DNA from: Chrysopilus asiliformis
Lineage: Eukaryota > Arthropoda > Insecta > Diptera > Rhagionidae
DNA length: 64,000 nt
Assembly (NCBI GenBank): GCA_964034945.1
Contig: OZ035962.1
Span: forward strand, 87,274,650-87,338,649
Direction: 5' to 3'
Each line of letters opens with the position of its first letter. Within the stretch, counting starts at the first letter, position 1. The notes below the pieces were generated by a model. It saw only the letters and a program-made list of their open reading frames with translations. It was not told the DNA's origin and ran no database searches. Both the position numbers and the translations under genes were made by a program. Shown piece after piece: positions 20,700-32,014 of the stretch.

Positions 20700-21820
20700 G
20701 GAACCAGTTCTTTAGTGGCAGATACGTGCCATACACCAAAAATGCTATAAGTATAGAAATTTTTCCCTATTAAGAATTCCCTATTCTAATAATTTTTCTA
20801 TATATCTATTAGTATAGAAATTGTGGTTCAGAAAAAAAAACTAAATTGGTCTCTGTAACAGATAAGCAGAGGGATGCTAGCACATGATGAAAACAATAAA
20901 AGCTTCATTCAAAATTTTCAAAACCAAGAAAATTTCCCACACATTTCTTCCTTGTACAGAATGATTTTTTAATAAGACACTCAATTCAATATCCTTTCAA
21001 ATAATAACAAAATTCACTCATGTGAAACTAAAATTATCCCAAAAAGCTATCGAAGAATGTGCATCTAAGCTTCTCCTTGATCTAAACTTTAAACCTTAGC
21101 GCATATAAAAAAAGAAAACTTTTCCAATCTGATTGAGGCAATTAAAAAGTTAGAAAGAGTTCTGCTTTTTTTAGTCGAACGGTAAGCACATGAAGATGAA
21201 AGCTAGAAAAACTTACTTCGTAAAGCTAATGCCCATCGATTAGCTTTTTTTCTCATCCTTTGCAAAAGAGAATCCCGTATCCTAACAATATTCAATATGG
21301 ACTGGACAACATACTTGTAGATACGCCGACGAGTACGAGTGAAAAGAAAACATTAAAAAAACGACATCGAATGAATCCAGAGCTCCTTAACTTTCTCAAC
21401 TTATTCTAGCAGAATCCTTTCTGCACTTATGTGAATCCTAGCATCGATGTTCATACACAATCTGTTTTATTCGCCCACCCTCCCCCTACCCAACGGTCTG
21501 ATGCGAATCAGCAGTCATTGAGCCAGAAACGTTCACTGAACTGAATCTAATATTGTCCGGAAATAAAATTCGTCGAGATAGGATTGCTAGTTAAGATCGA
21601 TCTTCCAAGGATTATGCACAGGTGTTTGAGATCTCTATCTGTACAGATGATGCAGCAATAAATCAATGTTGGAATTTGTCGGTTAAAAAATAATGCAGTC
21701 TATTTTTAAAAAGATGTGAAAATCACGAAATATTTCACGAAAAAAAAGAAATGAAAATCACGAAATATTTTTTTGTTAAACTAGTTGAATAGATTAACAA
21801 AACAGCAAAATTAAAAATAT
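20700..21820. other. No gene or repeat seen
   Basis: AT-rich, apparently single-copy DNA without open frames of note. It may be intronic or intergenic. Confidence 0.5.
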
Positions 21821-21823
21821 TGA

Positions 21824-22313
21824 GGGTATTCACAATCCTCTTTTAATTTTCGGTATTCGGTATTTTCGGTAATATTAAAAGACTGAAAAGAATCTGCTGT
21901 GAACATCCCACAGCACAGATTTGAGAACAGCGCTTTTATTTGATACGTGACCAAATCATGAACTGCGAATTTGATTGTCACATACCTTTAAATCCATGTT
22001 TGATGTATTCTTTTGAATTTCTATTGTGGCAACGGCTATCAAAATTGAAAAAATTTGCATCAGTCCGATGAGATTAACAAAAAGCCAGCGAGAAAATTTG
22101 ACAAATAAAAACATTACTAGCGCCACCCGCGGTTGATTCTTGATACCGAATAACCGGGCCGGAAAACACGACTCAAGGCATGTCTACAATTACCGAATCC
22201 GGTAATTCATTTTTACATGAACCAAGTTACCGTTTCGGTAAAAATCTGTTAAATTTGACTGAATTACCGAGCGGTAAATTTACCCGCAATTTAAAAGACG
22301 ACTGTGAATACCC
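21824..22313. mobile_element. TIR MITE, GGGTATTCACA family, copy 1 (490 bp)
   Basis: GGGTATTCACAATCCTCTTT pairs with AAAGACGACTGTGAATACCC. TGA flanks both sides (21821-21823, 22314-22316). Inside, GGTAATTCA, CCGGTAATTC and TTCGGTAA words repeat in both senses. It is about 97% like 31237-31732 by eye. No coding capacity. Confidence 0.78.
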
Positions 22314-22339
22314 TGATTGAAAAACTTCCGACTACGGCA

Positions 22340-22600
22340 AGTTGACCTGTTTTTGATTAAAACTGGGCTAAAGTTTTTTGTACCAGTTTCAGAATACCAA
22401 AAATACCTTAAAAAATGTTGAGAAAAAACGTTCTCCTTGCCTTACAGGACCTTCCGTTTCGAATTTTGAAATTCCAACACCAGAAAACAAGTTTCTCCGG
22501 GAAACAGTTGAAAAAAAATATGCGTTATCCTTACAGGAGCTTCCGTCTCGAATTCGAAAATTTTGACATCAGAAGCAAATTCTCCTTACTTTTCCCAATA
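22340..22600 (+). repeat. Fragment of the 121-bp-unit DINE-like family
   Basis: TTACAGGACCTTCCGTTTCG and GTTATCCTTACAGGAGCTTC, about 105 bases apart, match the units at 35270-35400. The 122-codon frame here is a by-product. Confidence 0.55.
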
Positions 22601-22609
22601 ACTTTTCCA

Positions 22610-24080
22610 TTTACCATAATATCATATTTGTCACGGTTTTCGAGCTATTTTCGGACTTCGAATGATGCAACAAAAAATCGTATTTTCAAAACACTGTACG
22701 CCGCCGCAACATACCTAAATTCCATTCCAGAAGGTATGGTCACCCTACTTAAGAGGCTTTCAAAATTTATTAAACACAAGTGATCTTTCTTTAAAATTCC
22801 GTTGAATAAACGACAAATCAACAAAGTCTTACAACTTAAACGAAAATCTTCCATTTCAACCACATGAAAAACTCTGTTACGGATGTTATCTGCGGAAAAA
22901 TTTCCTAAACTAATGAAGACGCAAATAATGGAGTTGCTTTTATCTAAGATCGAAACGTTTTCATATTATCGCAAGAATGTTTAATGTTGAGTAGCAAAAA
23001 TCACTCTTCGAAGCGATAGAGGAATGTTTAACAACAACACTAAAGTCCAGTTTGAATAAAACTTCAGTGTTCAGTGTTCGTCGTATAAAACAATCAGTCC
23101 ATGATATACTCGTTCTAGGAAATCTCCTAATATCCACAACATAACGAAGTTCTATTGGCAAACTTTCATCTTGAAAATGTTATCAGTTCAGAGTTTTTTG
23201 CCAAGGAAGTATCATATAAGCATACGGGATTGAGAATATAAGCAAGAACAAAAGCTTCATCGAACCGAATATGTAACTAAAAGTTTTCACTTCTTCTTCT
23301 TCTGATTGAACCACTCTGCCCGCCCGCCCTTAACACCCACCCGCTTTGTCTATCACCGCCAGAAATAAGGATAGTTACATCCAGTATCATTGGAACAACT
23401 GAAACTATTCCAAAAGTTTTGATGGAACATGCAAGAACTTGTGCAAATTGCCATAAATCTATCTGGGGTCGTCGTGTGTGTGTATCTCCATTATGGGCAC
23501 ATGATGATGTTATCGAAACTCCATAAATCAGAAAGTGTTAGCTTTCAATAAATAGACGAAAAGTTTCGCCAATGTTTTATCGAATAATGGAGGCTTTGTG
23601 GCTTTGATTTTGTATCGAACTTTGGTTTTGGCTAGAGAAGCATCAAACATCGACTTTCAATTACGTGAATATTCTTACCTTAATTAAACTCAATTTGGTC
23701 AAAGATGCTGCCTTACTTTGTTGATGTACTTCTCTGTTTAATTGCATGTCGAATAATTTTCAAATATTATTAGAAAACCGATTTTGTTTTACTACTGGAA
23801 TAATTTTTCAACGCTTTAACCAATGAATTATGACAAATCCAGCGAATATGGTGGATGCGAAAACAATTCGTAGCTCAATTAAGTGATTGAGTTTATAGGA
23901 TTCAAACACAAGGAAAGTATCCAAAACCAAACGGCAACCCAAAGTTCCCCCTTCTTCTTAACCCCGCTTCTGCTATCTTGAGAGTTATTCAAGCAATTCT
24001 GATGTGGTTTTCATTTTTGGGTACATTAACTCATATACATGTCCTATTTCCACTCAAATCTACCCTACCCCTTTTTTAAC
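22610..24080. other. No gene seen
   Basis: Apparently unique DNA. GC-richer segments (23315-23365) and a GTGTGTGTG run (23477-23484) are present, but no exon is supported. Confidence 0.5.
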
Positions 24081-24088
24081 CCATCTAG

Positions 24089-24244
24089 TGAAGCCATTTT
24101 GAAGCCATTTTGAAGGCATTTTGAAGCCATTTTGAAGCCATTTTGAAGCCATTTTGAAGCAATTTTGAAGCAATTTTGAAGCCATTTTAAAGCCATTTTG
24201 AAGCCATTTTGAAGACATTTTGAAGCAACTTTGAAGCAACTTTG
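24089..24244. repeat. 12-bp minisatellite, 13 units
   Basis: Tandem TGAAGCCATTTT with variants (GGCATTTT, GCAATTTT, GACATTTT, GCAACTTT): 156 bases, exactly 13 units. Because 12 is a multiple of three, a minus frame stays open as a repeated FKMASKWLQNG-like string. That is a repeat artefact and not evidence of a protein. Confidence 0.93.
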
Positions 24245-24249
24245 ACTTC

Positions 24250-25740
24250 GTTTTCAACATTGATCCCTCGATTTTCTAGAAATAGACCGGGGTTAGTGGC
24301 TTGCAAATTAAAGACGTTTTTATAGAAAATTTAGGGATCATCCACCCCCCTCCCCCTTCTCTTTTTTTGTGAATAAAAAACTCTTGCCCGGTCATTATCC
24401 CGACGAGACCACCCGTTGTCAATATACACACATATCCGTTATTCAATTTGCAATTTAATTACTTTACACGGTTTACTTTAGATTACTGATGTGCCGATCA
24501 ACAATGAACATAAAATAAATGTCGCGAAATTGGCACCTTTGATTCTCGCGATAAGAAATATGAAAACTCCTTCAGATTCCATTTGGCGGGTCTTTACAAA
24601 GCAGACAAGAAACAGGACTCTGAACGTTAACTTGGGGGAAAAAATAACTGTTTAAGGGACGTATTACACCACCATCAGTGAGTTAAGTAAATATACTTAT
24701 AAATATGTATACCTAGCGACTCCTTCATTTTCACCTCCGGCCGTTATGCCGATCATCATCCACCCACCCTTATAGGTATCCACAACTGGTTTTCATAATA
24801 ACGTTCGCTCGTCTAGATATGGATCCAATTTCGAATGCGGAAGCCCTTATCTCACCTGTGCGTAAATATTTGCGGGCTGGATTCGGGAAAATGAAACGTG
24901 CCTGTCGTTCGAAAAAAAGGAAAATAAAAACTTCCCATGAGCAAGCAATGGGGAAAAATTCTCGAATTTCCTTCAAGTTTTGTTCAGTTTCCCAGCATAT
25001 TTTTTGTTGATTCGCCGAAGTTTTTGCCGCTTGTAACGCTTTTAGGGCTGCTTGCAACCACGTGCGGTGTCTGTTTGTCGAATCACGGGAGTAGCGGAAT
25101 GAAAATCGCGGATAAGAATGCTGCAGAATAAAACACACATAGATGAATACATATCGGAGGCCTACGACACCGCAAATGGAAGCTTTACGCTCTGATAAAG
25201 GATCAACTTCTTAGAGAAGTTTTTTGTATATAGACAACATACCCATTCTATTGCCATCATATTCCATTTTATGTGAAAATAGCACAAAATTTAAGCATTC
25301 ACATATAAATAAACATATCCACGTATTTATTTACGTCTAAAATACTCTTACACCCATAGACATATTCTGTTTTCCCAGCTTATAAGCCCGTATTTGCGGA
25401 TGTTTTCAGGTGGGACTATTTATACTCCAAAGTTCATACATACGTGTATAATTTAGAAAGCTACTTCTTTATGAGAAGATGACAAGCTTAACAGGCTAAT
25501 AATATCTTATGTTATGAAGAAATATGTGTTTTTCTGACAACTTAAGATATTTTGCGGGTTATTTCGTTTTCCAAGAAAAAGGATTTCTTATAAATATTTG
25601 TCGAAGGAAACAAAAAAAAAATCTTGCCAGAAAAAATTTGTAATAAAATACATTTAAATACAGAATTATCAAAATTTCATATTTTTGGACCTTTTCATTC
25701 ATTTTTTTAGATACTTCTATGTTTCGTTAAAATTTGCTCA
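24250..25740. other. No gene confirmed
   Basis: The 24770-25135 stretch is less AT-rich and open on both strands (122-codon minus frame, 63-codon plus frame from ATG 24819 whose product is basic: KMKRACRSKKRKIK). No splice-bounded structure or homology is visible, so neither is called. Confidence 0.35.
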
Positions 25741-25744
25741 TTTA

Positions 25745-26185
25745 TGTTAAGGAGGTAAGGCCTGAAAAAATGGATTTATTATTTTTTTTTAAATATGTTG
25801 AGAACCGTTAGAGATGCAAAAAACCGTTGAAGCCAAAGATGTAAAAAAATTTACATCCCTTAAATTTAGTCATATTCATTTTTTCCCAAAAGCGCATAGA
25901 TTTCGAGAAATTTTCAAAAAAAATTGTATGAGAGGTACCCGTTTTCCAAAAGTTCATAGAAAACTACAATTTTTGTAAAACTTATTTGCAAAAACTTTCA
26001 AGTCGCTAGTTCTCGAGTTATTTAAGATACGTAAAACGGACAGACCGACAAACATACATATGTACCGGCATCCTCTTATTTTTGCCTGCATCGGATTTCG
26101 TACTGAAACGGATTTCGTACTGGAGTTTCCTACTGCCCCCATTCTCCAGTTGGTCGTCATAAATACAATACTTTCCTTCTGTAGA
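25745..26185 (-). repeat. DINE-like family 2 copy
   Basis: AACCGTTAGAGATGCAAAAAAC, then GCGCATAGATTTCGAGAAAT, GGTACCCGTTTTCCAAAAG, TTCAAGTCGCTAGTTCTCGA, ACGGACAGACCGACAAAC, and the terminal GAAGAGCAAAGTAA. Same block order as 28895-29800. Confidence 0.68.
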
Positions 26186-26470
26186 AGAGCAAAGTAATTA
26201 ACTCGATTCCGCCTGGTGCAGCTCCCTCAGGGATTAACAGGTCATTCTTTTAAAAAAAATCCTCTGCGGCCCATAGTTTTGAATAAATTTCAATAGTGGT
26301 ATTTTTGTTTCCAAAAATTTTGCCTACGGCGCATTTTTTTGTATTTAGAAAACATAAAACATGCCTAACCCCCGTCGCACACTTCAGCTAAGCGAGCTCA
26401 ACTACGTGAGGCAAGTTTCTCGCTGAAAGTAAAATCCTTAGCATTTACATTGGTGACCGCACACTTCAGC

Positions 26471-26581
26471 CATAGAATAAGGAATATATAGAAAAAACTC
26501 TGCCGAACAAATTTTTGACAAATTTCCCCTTCGAAGTGGGGAAAAATGTCCCTATCGTTCACTAGTTACGGCTTCAGCGAA
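26471..26581 (-). mobile_element. Truncated inverted relative of the 26651-26959 element
   Basis: The segment is the near-exact reverse complement of 26858-26959. It lies between two copies of CTTCAGC (26464-26470, 26582-26588), of which the sister MITE has only one. One end is the family terminus CATAGAATAAGG; the other (TAGTTACGG) is internal, so this is a truncated insertion or a fold-back product. Confidence 0.65.
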
Positions 26582-26650
26582 ACTATGAAACTACGTCGCG
26601 TAGTCATGGGCGAGACGGACTAAGCTCGCTCGCGTAGTTCAGACTTCAAC

Positions 26651-26959
26651 CAGAGAACAAATAATCTAGAGAATAAACTCTTAGAACAAATTTTTAGAGA
26701 AAATTTTTCCACTGTGAGATGAAGCAAGAGGATCCGATGTAACACGGAAAAAATTATCCATTCGATTCCTCCATCTCATTGAATAGATACGACGAAAATG
26801 ATTAGAAACTGTTCTCTCTGCTTCGTGCTCCCTAATCTAAAAGTAATTAACTTTTAGGCCGTAGCTAGTGAATGATAGGGACATTTTTCCCACCTTCGAA
26901 GGGGAAATTTGTCAAAAATTTGTTCGGCAGAGTTTTTTCTATATATTCCTTATTCTATG
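26651..26959 (+). mobile_element. Short TIR element with 7-bp target duplication
   Basis: CTTCAAC flanks it at 26644-26650 and 26960-26966, and the sister MITE at 33834 has a single CCTCAAC here. The ends CAGAGAACAAATAATCTAGA and (inverse) CATAGAATAAGGAATATATA are related inverted repeats. The superfamily is undecided; hAT-like if the duplication were really 8 bp. Confidence 0.65.
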
Positions 26960-27249
26960 CTTCAACTACGCGAACTAGTTCGCTGGCATCGCTGACACTC
27001 ACATATAAATATTTTCGGCGTTATACAGTGTAGAATCGGTGTTTGCAAAAGTGTAGTATTTTGTGGACATAAATGTGTAAGTGCCAATTGCATACAACTG
27101 ATGGCATTCATTTATTTAAATATCGCCGCATAGTTTAGCTCAAGTGTGCAACGATGTGAGCTAACCCAGCTAAGCTATGTAACTATAGCTAGCGTCGCTC
27201 ACATAGCTTAGCTGAAGTGTGCGACGGGGGTAACACTTGTTATAATCGC

Positions 27250-28290
27250 AAAAAAAAATTGAATCAAATCTTCTTTCTCTGGTCGAGCTTTCAATATGTT
27301 CATGACTAGCGGCTGCACACCGCTTGGCCTCGGGTCTGACTTTTCAAGAAGTGGGGTAGATATTATTGGGCGAAAATGTTTCCTGAGCAACGTGAGGGCT
27401 GTCATCACTTATGTTGAAAACCAGATCGGAGTCTTTTCGGAGAAGGTCAATAAAGAATATCCTAACCTTAATTCTGCTAGTAACTCTATCTGTGCACAGA
27501 AAAAAATAATTTTGTATTATTTACAAAATGGGTTTAACAAAAAAAAAATCGTAAATATTACTGAAGTTTTGTATATACTACGAAAAAATTAACCAATATT
27601 TTCGTATAGTTACTAAAATTTGTTAATATTACGAATTTACGAATTTTTTTTCGTAATATTTACGAATTTTTTTTGTTAAACCCATTATTTTTTTCTGTGT
27701 GTGCAAAGTTTCGTCTAAATCGGTTGGTCCATTTTCACGTAATGCCAAACCAAACATTCAGACAGACAGACAAACAAAATTTTTCAAAATGGTATTTTTG
27801 GTATCAATACGATAAAATACATGGATGTATATTAAAATATCTAAGAAAGTCTAAAATTAAAAAAAATATTCCCTTGTAGTTTTATTATATGTATATCTAC
27901 ATTTTATATTTCGATAATGGCAAATTATTAAAATTGAGTGCACAAAAAATGCCCTTGATGGATCGACTCTCCAACGGAGAAAACTTGATCCAAATTCTGA
28001 ATTGTAGAAGATAGCAGGAGAGGGGTTTACAGAAGGAAGGGGGTAGATATTAATGGGCGAAATTTTTTTCTGATTGCTTACTTTTCTAATGGTGAAAACT
28101 GGATCCAAATCCCTTTAGAATTACAGAATATAGCAGAAATATATAAAGTAGAAAGGGAGTAGTTATAACGGAACGAAAATTACTTCTGTAATTGTGAAAA
28201 CCGCATTCTAATCGGTTGAACGCTTTAAAAGTTATCAGAGGAGGGGCATCGAAGCAAAGGTGGGAGGTCAATGAAAAGTATCCTATAAGT
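27250..28290. repeat. DINE-like tandem-unit array
   Basis: GGGTAGATATTATTGGGCGAAA (27354) and GGTAGATATTAATGGGCGAAA (28041) are the same block. GAAAACNNGATC and AAATCGGTTGG core words and an ACAGACAGACAAAC tract (27757-27775) fit the DINE-like layout. A MITE interrupts it at 27495-27699. The minus frame at 27208-27408 belongs to this repeat. Confidence 0.5.
27495..27699. mobile_element. AT-rich MITE, CACAGAAAAAAATAAT ends
   Basis: CACAGAAAAAAATAAT is inverted at the right end as ATTATTTTTTTCTGTG. GGGTTTAACAAAAAAAA and CGTAAATATTAC also recur inverted. TGTG flanks it on both sides (27491-27494, 27700-27703). Confidence 0.68.
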
Positions 28291-28299
28291 TACATGCAA

Positions 28300-28890
28300 T
28301 TCACATTGGCCGGCGAACAAATCAATTTACTGGAAATATGCTAAGTAAGTTTCGGTCGAGATATACATAAGAAACAATTTAAATATTACATCATACTCAT
28401 TGAAAATTTCTGACTCTTATCCAGTTACTGTCCACCACTGGGACTAGCAACTAGCCGAATGTCAACTAGGCATAAAGTTGCAAAAAAAAAGCCCAAAACT
28501 GTGAAAAAATGCTCCGACTAGTGTTTATAGTTTTTATTTTTTCTTTTCTTAAAGTCGAGTAAAAATTTTTAATTTTTTTAAAAACCGAAAAACAAAACCT
28601 TGTTGGAATGTTTTCATCCAATCACTGTATACTTAAACTGTTGTCCTTTGAAAGAGGCTCCGTTCAACATTGTTCGCTTTTCAAAATATAAAATATGTAC
28701 ACACAAGATGTAAGTCTAAACTTTTCCAACAATTTTGTTGTTTTCCAAAAGCTCTCATATATGGGAAAATAACTCGATGGTGGTCTAGACACTAGACACC
28801 CCTAAATAAATATTTGTGGGATCGGCCACAAAAACGGTGATTGATGAAATTTTGAATAAACGTTGATTTCGGTTGTCTAATTTTTACACA
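28300..28890. other. No gene or repeat seen
   Basis: AT-rich, no exon or repeated block that I can identify. Confidence 0.45.
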
Positions 28891-28894
28891 AAAT

Positions 28895-29800
28895 GCCACA
28901 AAATATCAGTTGTGATCAACACAAAACTTTCCTCTGCAATATTTAGTTTCGGAAAAAAATAAGTTTTTTTTTAAAAAAATACCTTGAGAGTCGTTGAAGA
29001 TACGTAAAAACCGTTAAAGGAAAAAATCAGGAAATTTTATTTCCTTTGAATCTTATTACATTTATTTTTTCATGCATAGTTTCAACAGTTTTTCAAGACA
29101 AAATAATTTTTTTCAAATATCTTGAAAACCGTCAGAGATACCAAAAACCGTTAAAGCAGAAAATTTAGTATCCTTTAAATGTAGAATACTTTATATCCTT
29201 TAAATTTTGTTAAATTTTGTTATATTCATTTTTCCCCATAAACGCATAGGTTTCGAGAAATTTTCAAAAAAAAACTTATTTAAAAAAAATTGTATGGGAG
29301 GTACCCGTTATACCCACTTGACGAATGATGGAATTTTTGTACCGTGTCCAAATGTACCACGCAATTTTCCTTTATAAAGTTTAAGAATATTTGTGGGAAC
29401 ATTTGGAATTATGGACCTTATGGTACAAAAAGGACCATTTTGACAGGAAAAAATCTTGGATTTTCAGTCAAAGCTTCATAACTTGTACCAAAAATCGTAC
29501 CTCCGGTACTTGGTACAAAATAATTGGAAATCCAATTGGTTTTCCAACCAATTTGATCAATTGGGTACTTACCCTTATTTTTCCAAAAGTGGATACAAAC
29601 CACGATTTTTGTAAAACTTATTGAGAAAAAATTTCAAGTCGCTAGGTCAAAGCGTTGTCGAGTTATTTAAGATACGTGGACAGACTGACAGTAAAATGCA
29701 GAGACATCCTCATAATTTTGCCTGAGGCTGTCTGCCCCCGTCCTCGAGTCAGACTCCGTCATGAATACAATACTTTCCCTCTATATAAGAGGAAAGTAAA
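28895..29800 (-). mobile_element. DINE-like family 2, nearly full length
   Basis: The copy runs from ATATCAGTTGTGATCAACAC to the hairpin end TTTCCCTCTATATAAGAGGAAAGTA. In between are several AAACCGTTAAAG blocks, GCATAGGTTTCGAGAAATTTTC, GGTACCCGTTATA, TTTCAAGTCGCTAGGTC, a short GACAGACTGACAG tract and CGAGTCAGACTCCGTC. About 260 bases at 29311-29570 (GTACC-rich) are not in other copies and look like an insertion. The 77-codon frame at 29391 lies in that insertion. Confidence 0.72.
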
Positions 29801-29804
29801 AATT

Positions 29805-31230
29805 GACTTAATTTCGACGAAGAAGTTGAAATTATTGACGCAAAATTACATCCCCACGACCACTTTTCAAAAAAAAGAACAAATATTTTCGCATGTGCCA
29901 CTAACAAAGTCAAGTGATTGAAAACTTTCAGAGAAAAACCTTCGATGGGAAGCATTTATGATTGGATCAACATTAACTTCTTACCCCTGAGTCCACATAA
30001 ACATAAATAGACCGATTTGGAATTCACCTGAAATGACCCACAGATCTTTTTTTCCTCTACTAAAAAAAAATCGAAGACCATTTTTGTTGGTGTATCGGAG
30101 GGTTGTTTGTGGGTGGTGGGTTTTTCTATTTATATTCGCAGAAAATTGGGTGAATTTTTTCCCAACATTTGATACACAAATAATCAATAAATTAAAGTGT
30201 GAAAGTACGAAGAGAACCATTTCCAGTTTCGATTTTACCGAAGTAAAGCATTATTGGCATGTCTTTAGGGGAGGCAGGTTTTTTTTGTGCATTCGTTCGT
30301 CCGTTCGTTCTGCCCTCAAATAAATATACAATAATTCCCATGACTTTCCACAGTATTAGGTTCAGGGTGAATTAAAGAGAAAATGTTAACCTCATATTTA
30401 GAATAGTTATATGTCGAATGGGAAGTTGAGTTTTCGATGTTATTATGCTGCACGTTTCACTACTACTACCAACCAAAATGAATACACTATCCAACAATGG
30501 CATGACGCGATCATTGAGTTCCCGTAGGCAATGACTTATGATTATTGTATGGAGGTCTAGTGACCCAGCACAAATTGGGATAAAGTCGAATATCGGGGGC
30601 TAAGTTATTTATCGTTTGTACCATTTCTAATGTTCGGCCCGATAGACAGTGGAAATGTGGAGTGGAATATGGAATGGAAACAAGGAAAAGGATAATGAAA
30701 CGTTTCGGGAGCTGTTAATTTGAATTGTCATCCTAACAATGATGATTGATTAGCAGCGTAGAGTCATTAATTTCAATTTTCATCACATGAAAGGAAAACG
30801 TGAAAATTGATAACACGAAATCAACCTAAACAAGAAATTTCAATTTCGCTATAGAACTGTAACCGACATTTTCACATCTAAAATTTTCTCATTCCCCATC
30901 ATTGATTCGTTTTCGTGGTGTCGCCTTCACATTTGAATATATAGACTTTCGATATCACTTGCTCAATTCGGAACATAGAACATAAATTACGGTGAGTTAC
31001 AACATTCGCATTTCGGTGAAACGCACCATCATGTTTCGGGAAATTTGGTTGTGAAGAAAGTAAGGTATCTGATGTCGGAAACGAATGTATTTAAGTAATG
31101 TGAGTACTTTCTTGAGAAATATAATATGTCAGTTAAGTATTTGAAACAAGTATTAGGCCCCGTTTACATCTGGCAGTTTATTCCGCGAATTTCATTCTGT
31201 GATACTAGATTCAAGTCTCACAACCGTTTA
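29805..31230. other. No gene confirmed
   Basis: A 96-codon plus frame at 30033-30323 overlaps a 79-codon minus frame, and neither has start, splice or family support. From 30500 to 31150 the sequence is plain AT-rich DNA. Confidence 0.45.
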
Positions 31231-31236
31231 CAATGA

Positions 31237-31732
31237 GGGTATTCACAGTCCTCTTTTAATTTTCGGTATTCGGTGTTTTCGGTAATATTAAAAGACTGAA
31301 AATATTCTGCTGTGAACATCCCACAGCACAGATTTGAGAACAGCGCTTTTATTGGATACGTGACCAAATCATGAACTGCGAATTTGATTGTAAAATATGT
31401 CACATACCTTTAAATCCATGTTTGATGTGTTCTTTTGAATTTCTATTGTGGCAACGGCTATCAAAATTGAAAAAATTTGCAGTCCGATGAGATTAACAAA
31501 AAACCAGCGAGAAAATTTGACAACTAAAAACATTACTAGCGCCACTCGCGGTTGATTCTTGATACCGAATAACCGGGCCGGAAAACACGACTCAAGGCAT
31601 GTATACAATTACCGAATCCGGTAATTCATTTTTACATGAACCAAGTTACCGTCTCGGCAAAAATCTGTTAAATTTGACTGAATTACCGAAAGGTAAATTT
31701 ACCCGCAATTTAAAAGAGGACTGTGAATACCC
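31237..31732. mobile_element. TIR MITE, GGGTATTCACA family, copy 2 (496 bp)
   Basis: GGGTATTCACAGTCCTCTTT pairs with AAAGAGGACTGTGAATACCC, a perfect inverted match. TGA flanks both sides (31234-31236, 31733-31735). Compared with 21824-22313 it has small indels only. The 176-codon frame at 31599-32129 runs from this element into the next repeat and is chance. Confidence 0.8.
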
Positions 31733-31739
31733 TGACTAT

Positions 31740-32010
31740 GTTATTAAAATTTTCAAAAAACTATATTTAAAAAAAATTGTATGGGAGGTACCCGTTAAAA
31801 TTATTGCTACTTTTCCAAAAGCACGATTTTTGTCAAACTTATTTTCGGAAAATTTCAAGTCGCTAGGTCAACGCGTTCTCGAGTTATTTAATGTACAACG
31901 GACAGACCAACAGACCGTAACGGATTTCGTTGTGATCAGCCCCCATTCTCGAGTCCGTTTCCGTAGCCATTCGAGACAGACAGAAAACTTTAAAAAAGAG
32001 GAAAGTAAAT
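31740..32010 (-). repeat. DINE-like family 2 fragment
   Basis: ATTGTATGGGAGGTACCCGTT, TTTCCAAAAGCACGATTTTTG, TTTCAAGTCGCTAGGTCAAC, ACGGACAGACCAACAGACCG and AAAAGAGGAAAGTAA in family order. Confidence 0.65.
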
Positions 32011-32014
32011 ATCT

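Larger units (their letters stand above)
26369..27230. mobile_element. PIF/Harbinger-like MITE, copy 1, with two nested insertions
   Basis: TAA at 26366-26368 and 27231-27233 flanks CCCCCGTCGCACACTTCAGC and GCTGAAGTGTGCGACGGGGG. AGCTAAGC/GCTTAGCT words repeat within both ends. Compared with 33834-34316 it carries extra segments at 26471-26581 and 26651-26959. Each is bounded by a 7-bp duplication absent from the other copy. Confidence 0.87.

Noticed and set aside
24060..24260. 66-codon minus frame with NGFKMASKWLQ repeats
   Set aside because: Product of the 12-bp minisatellite.
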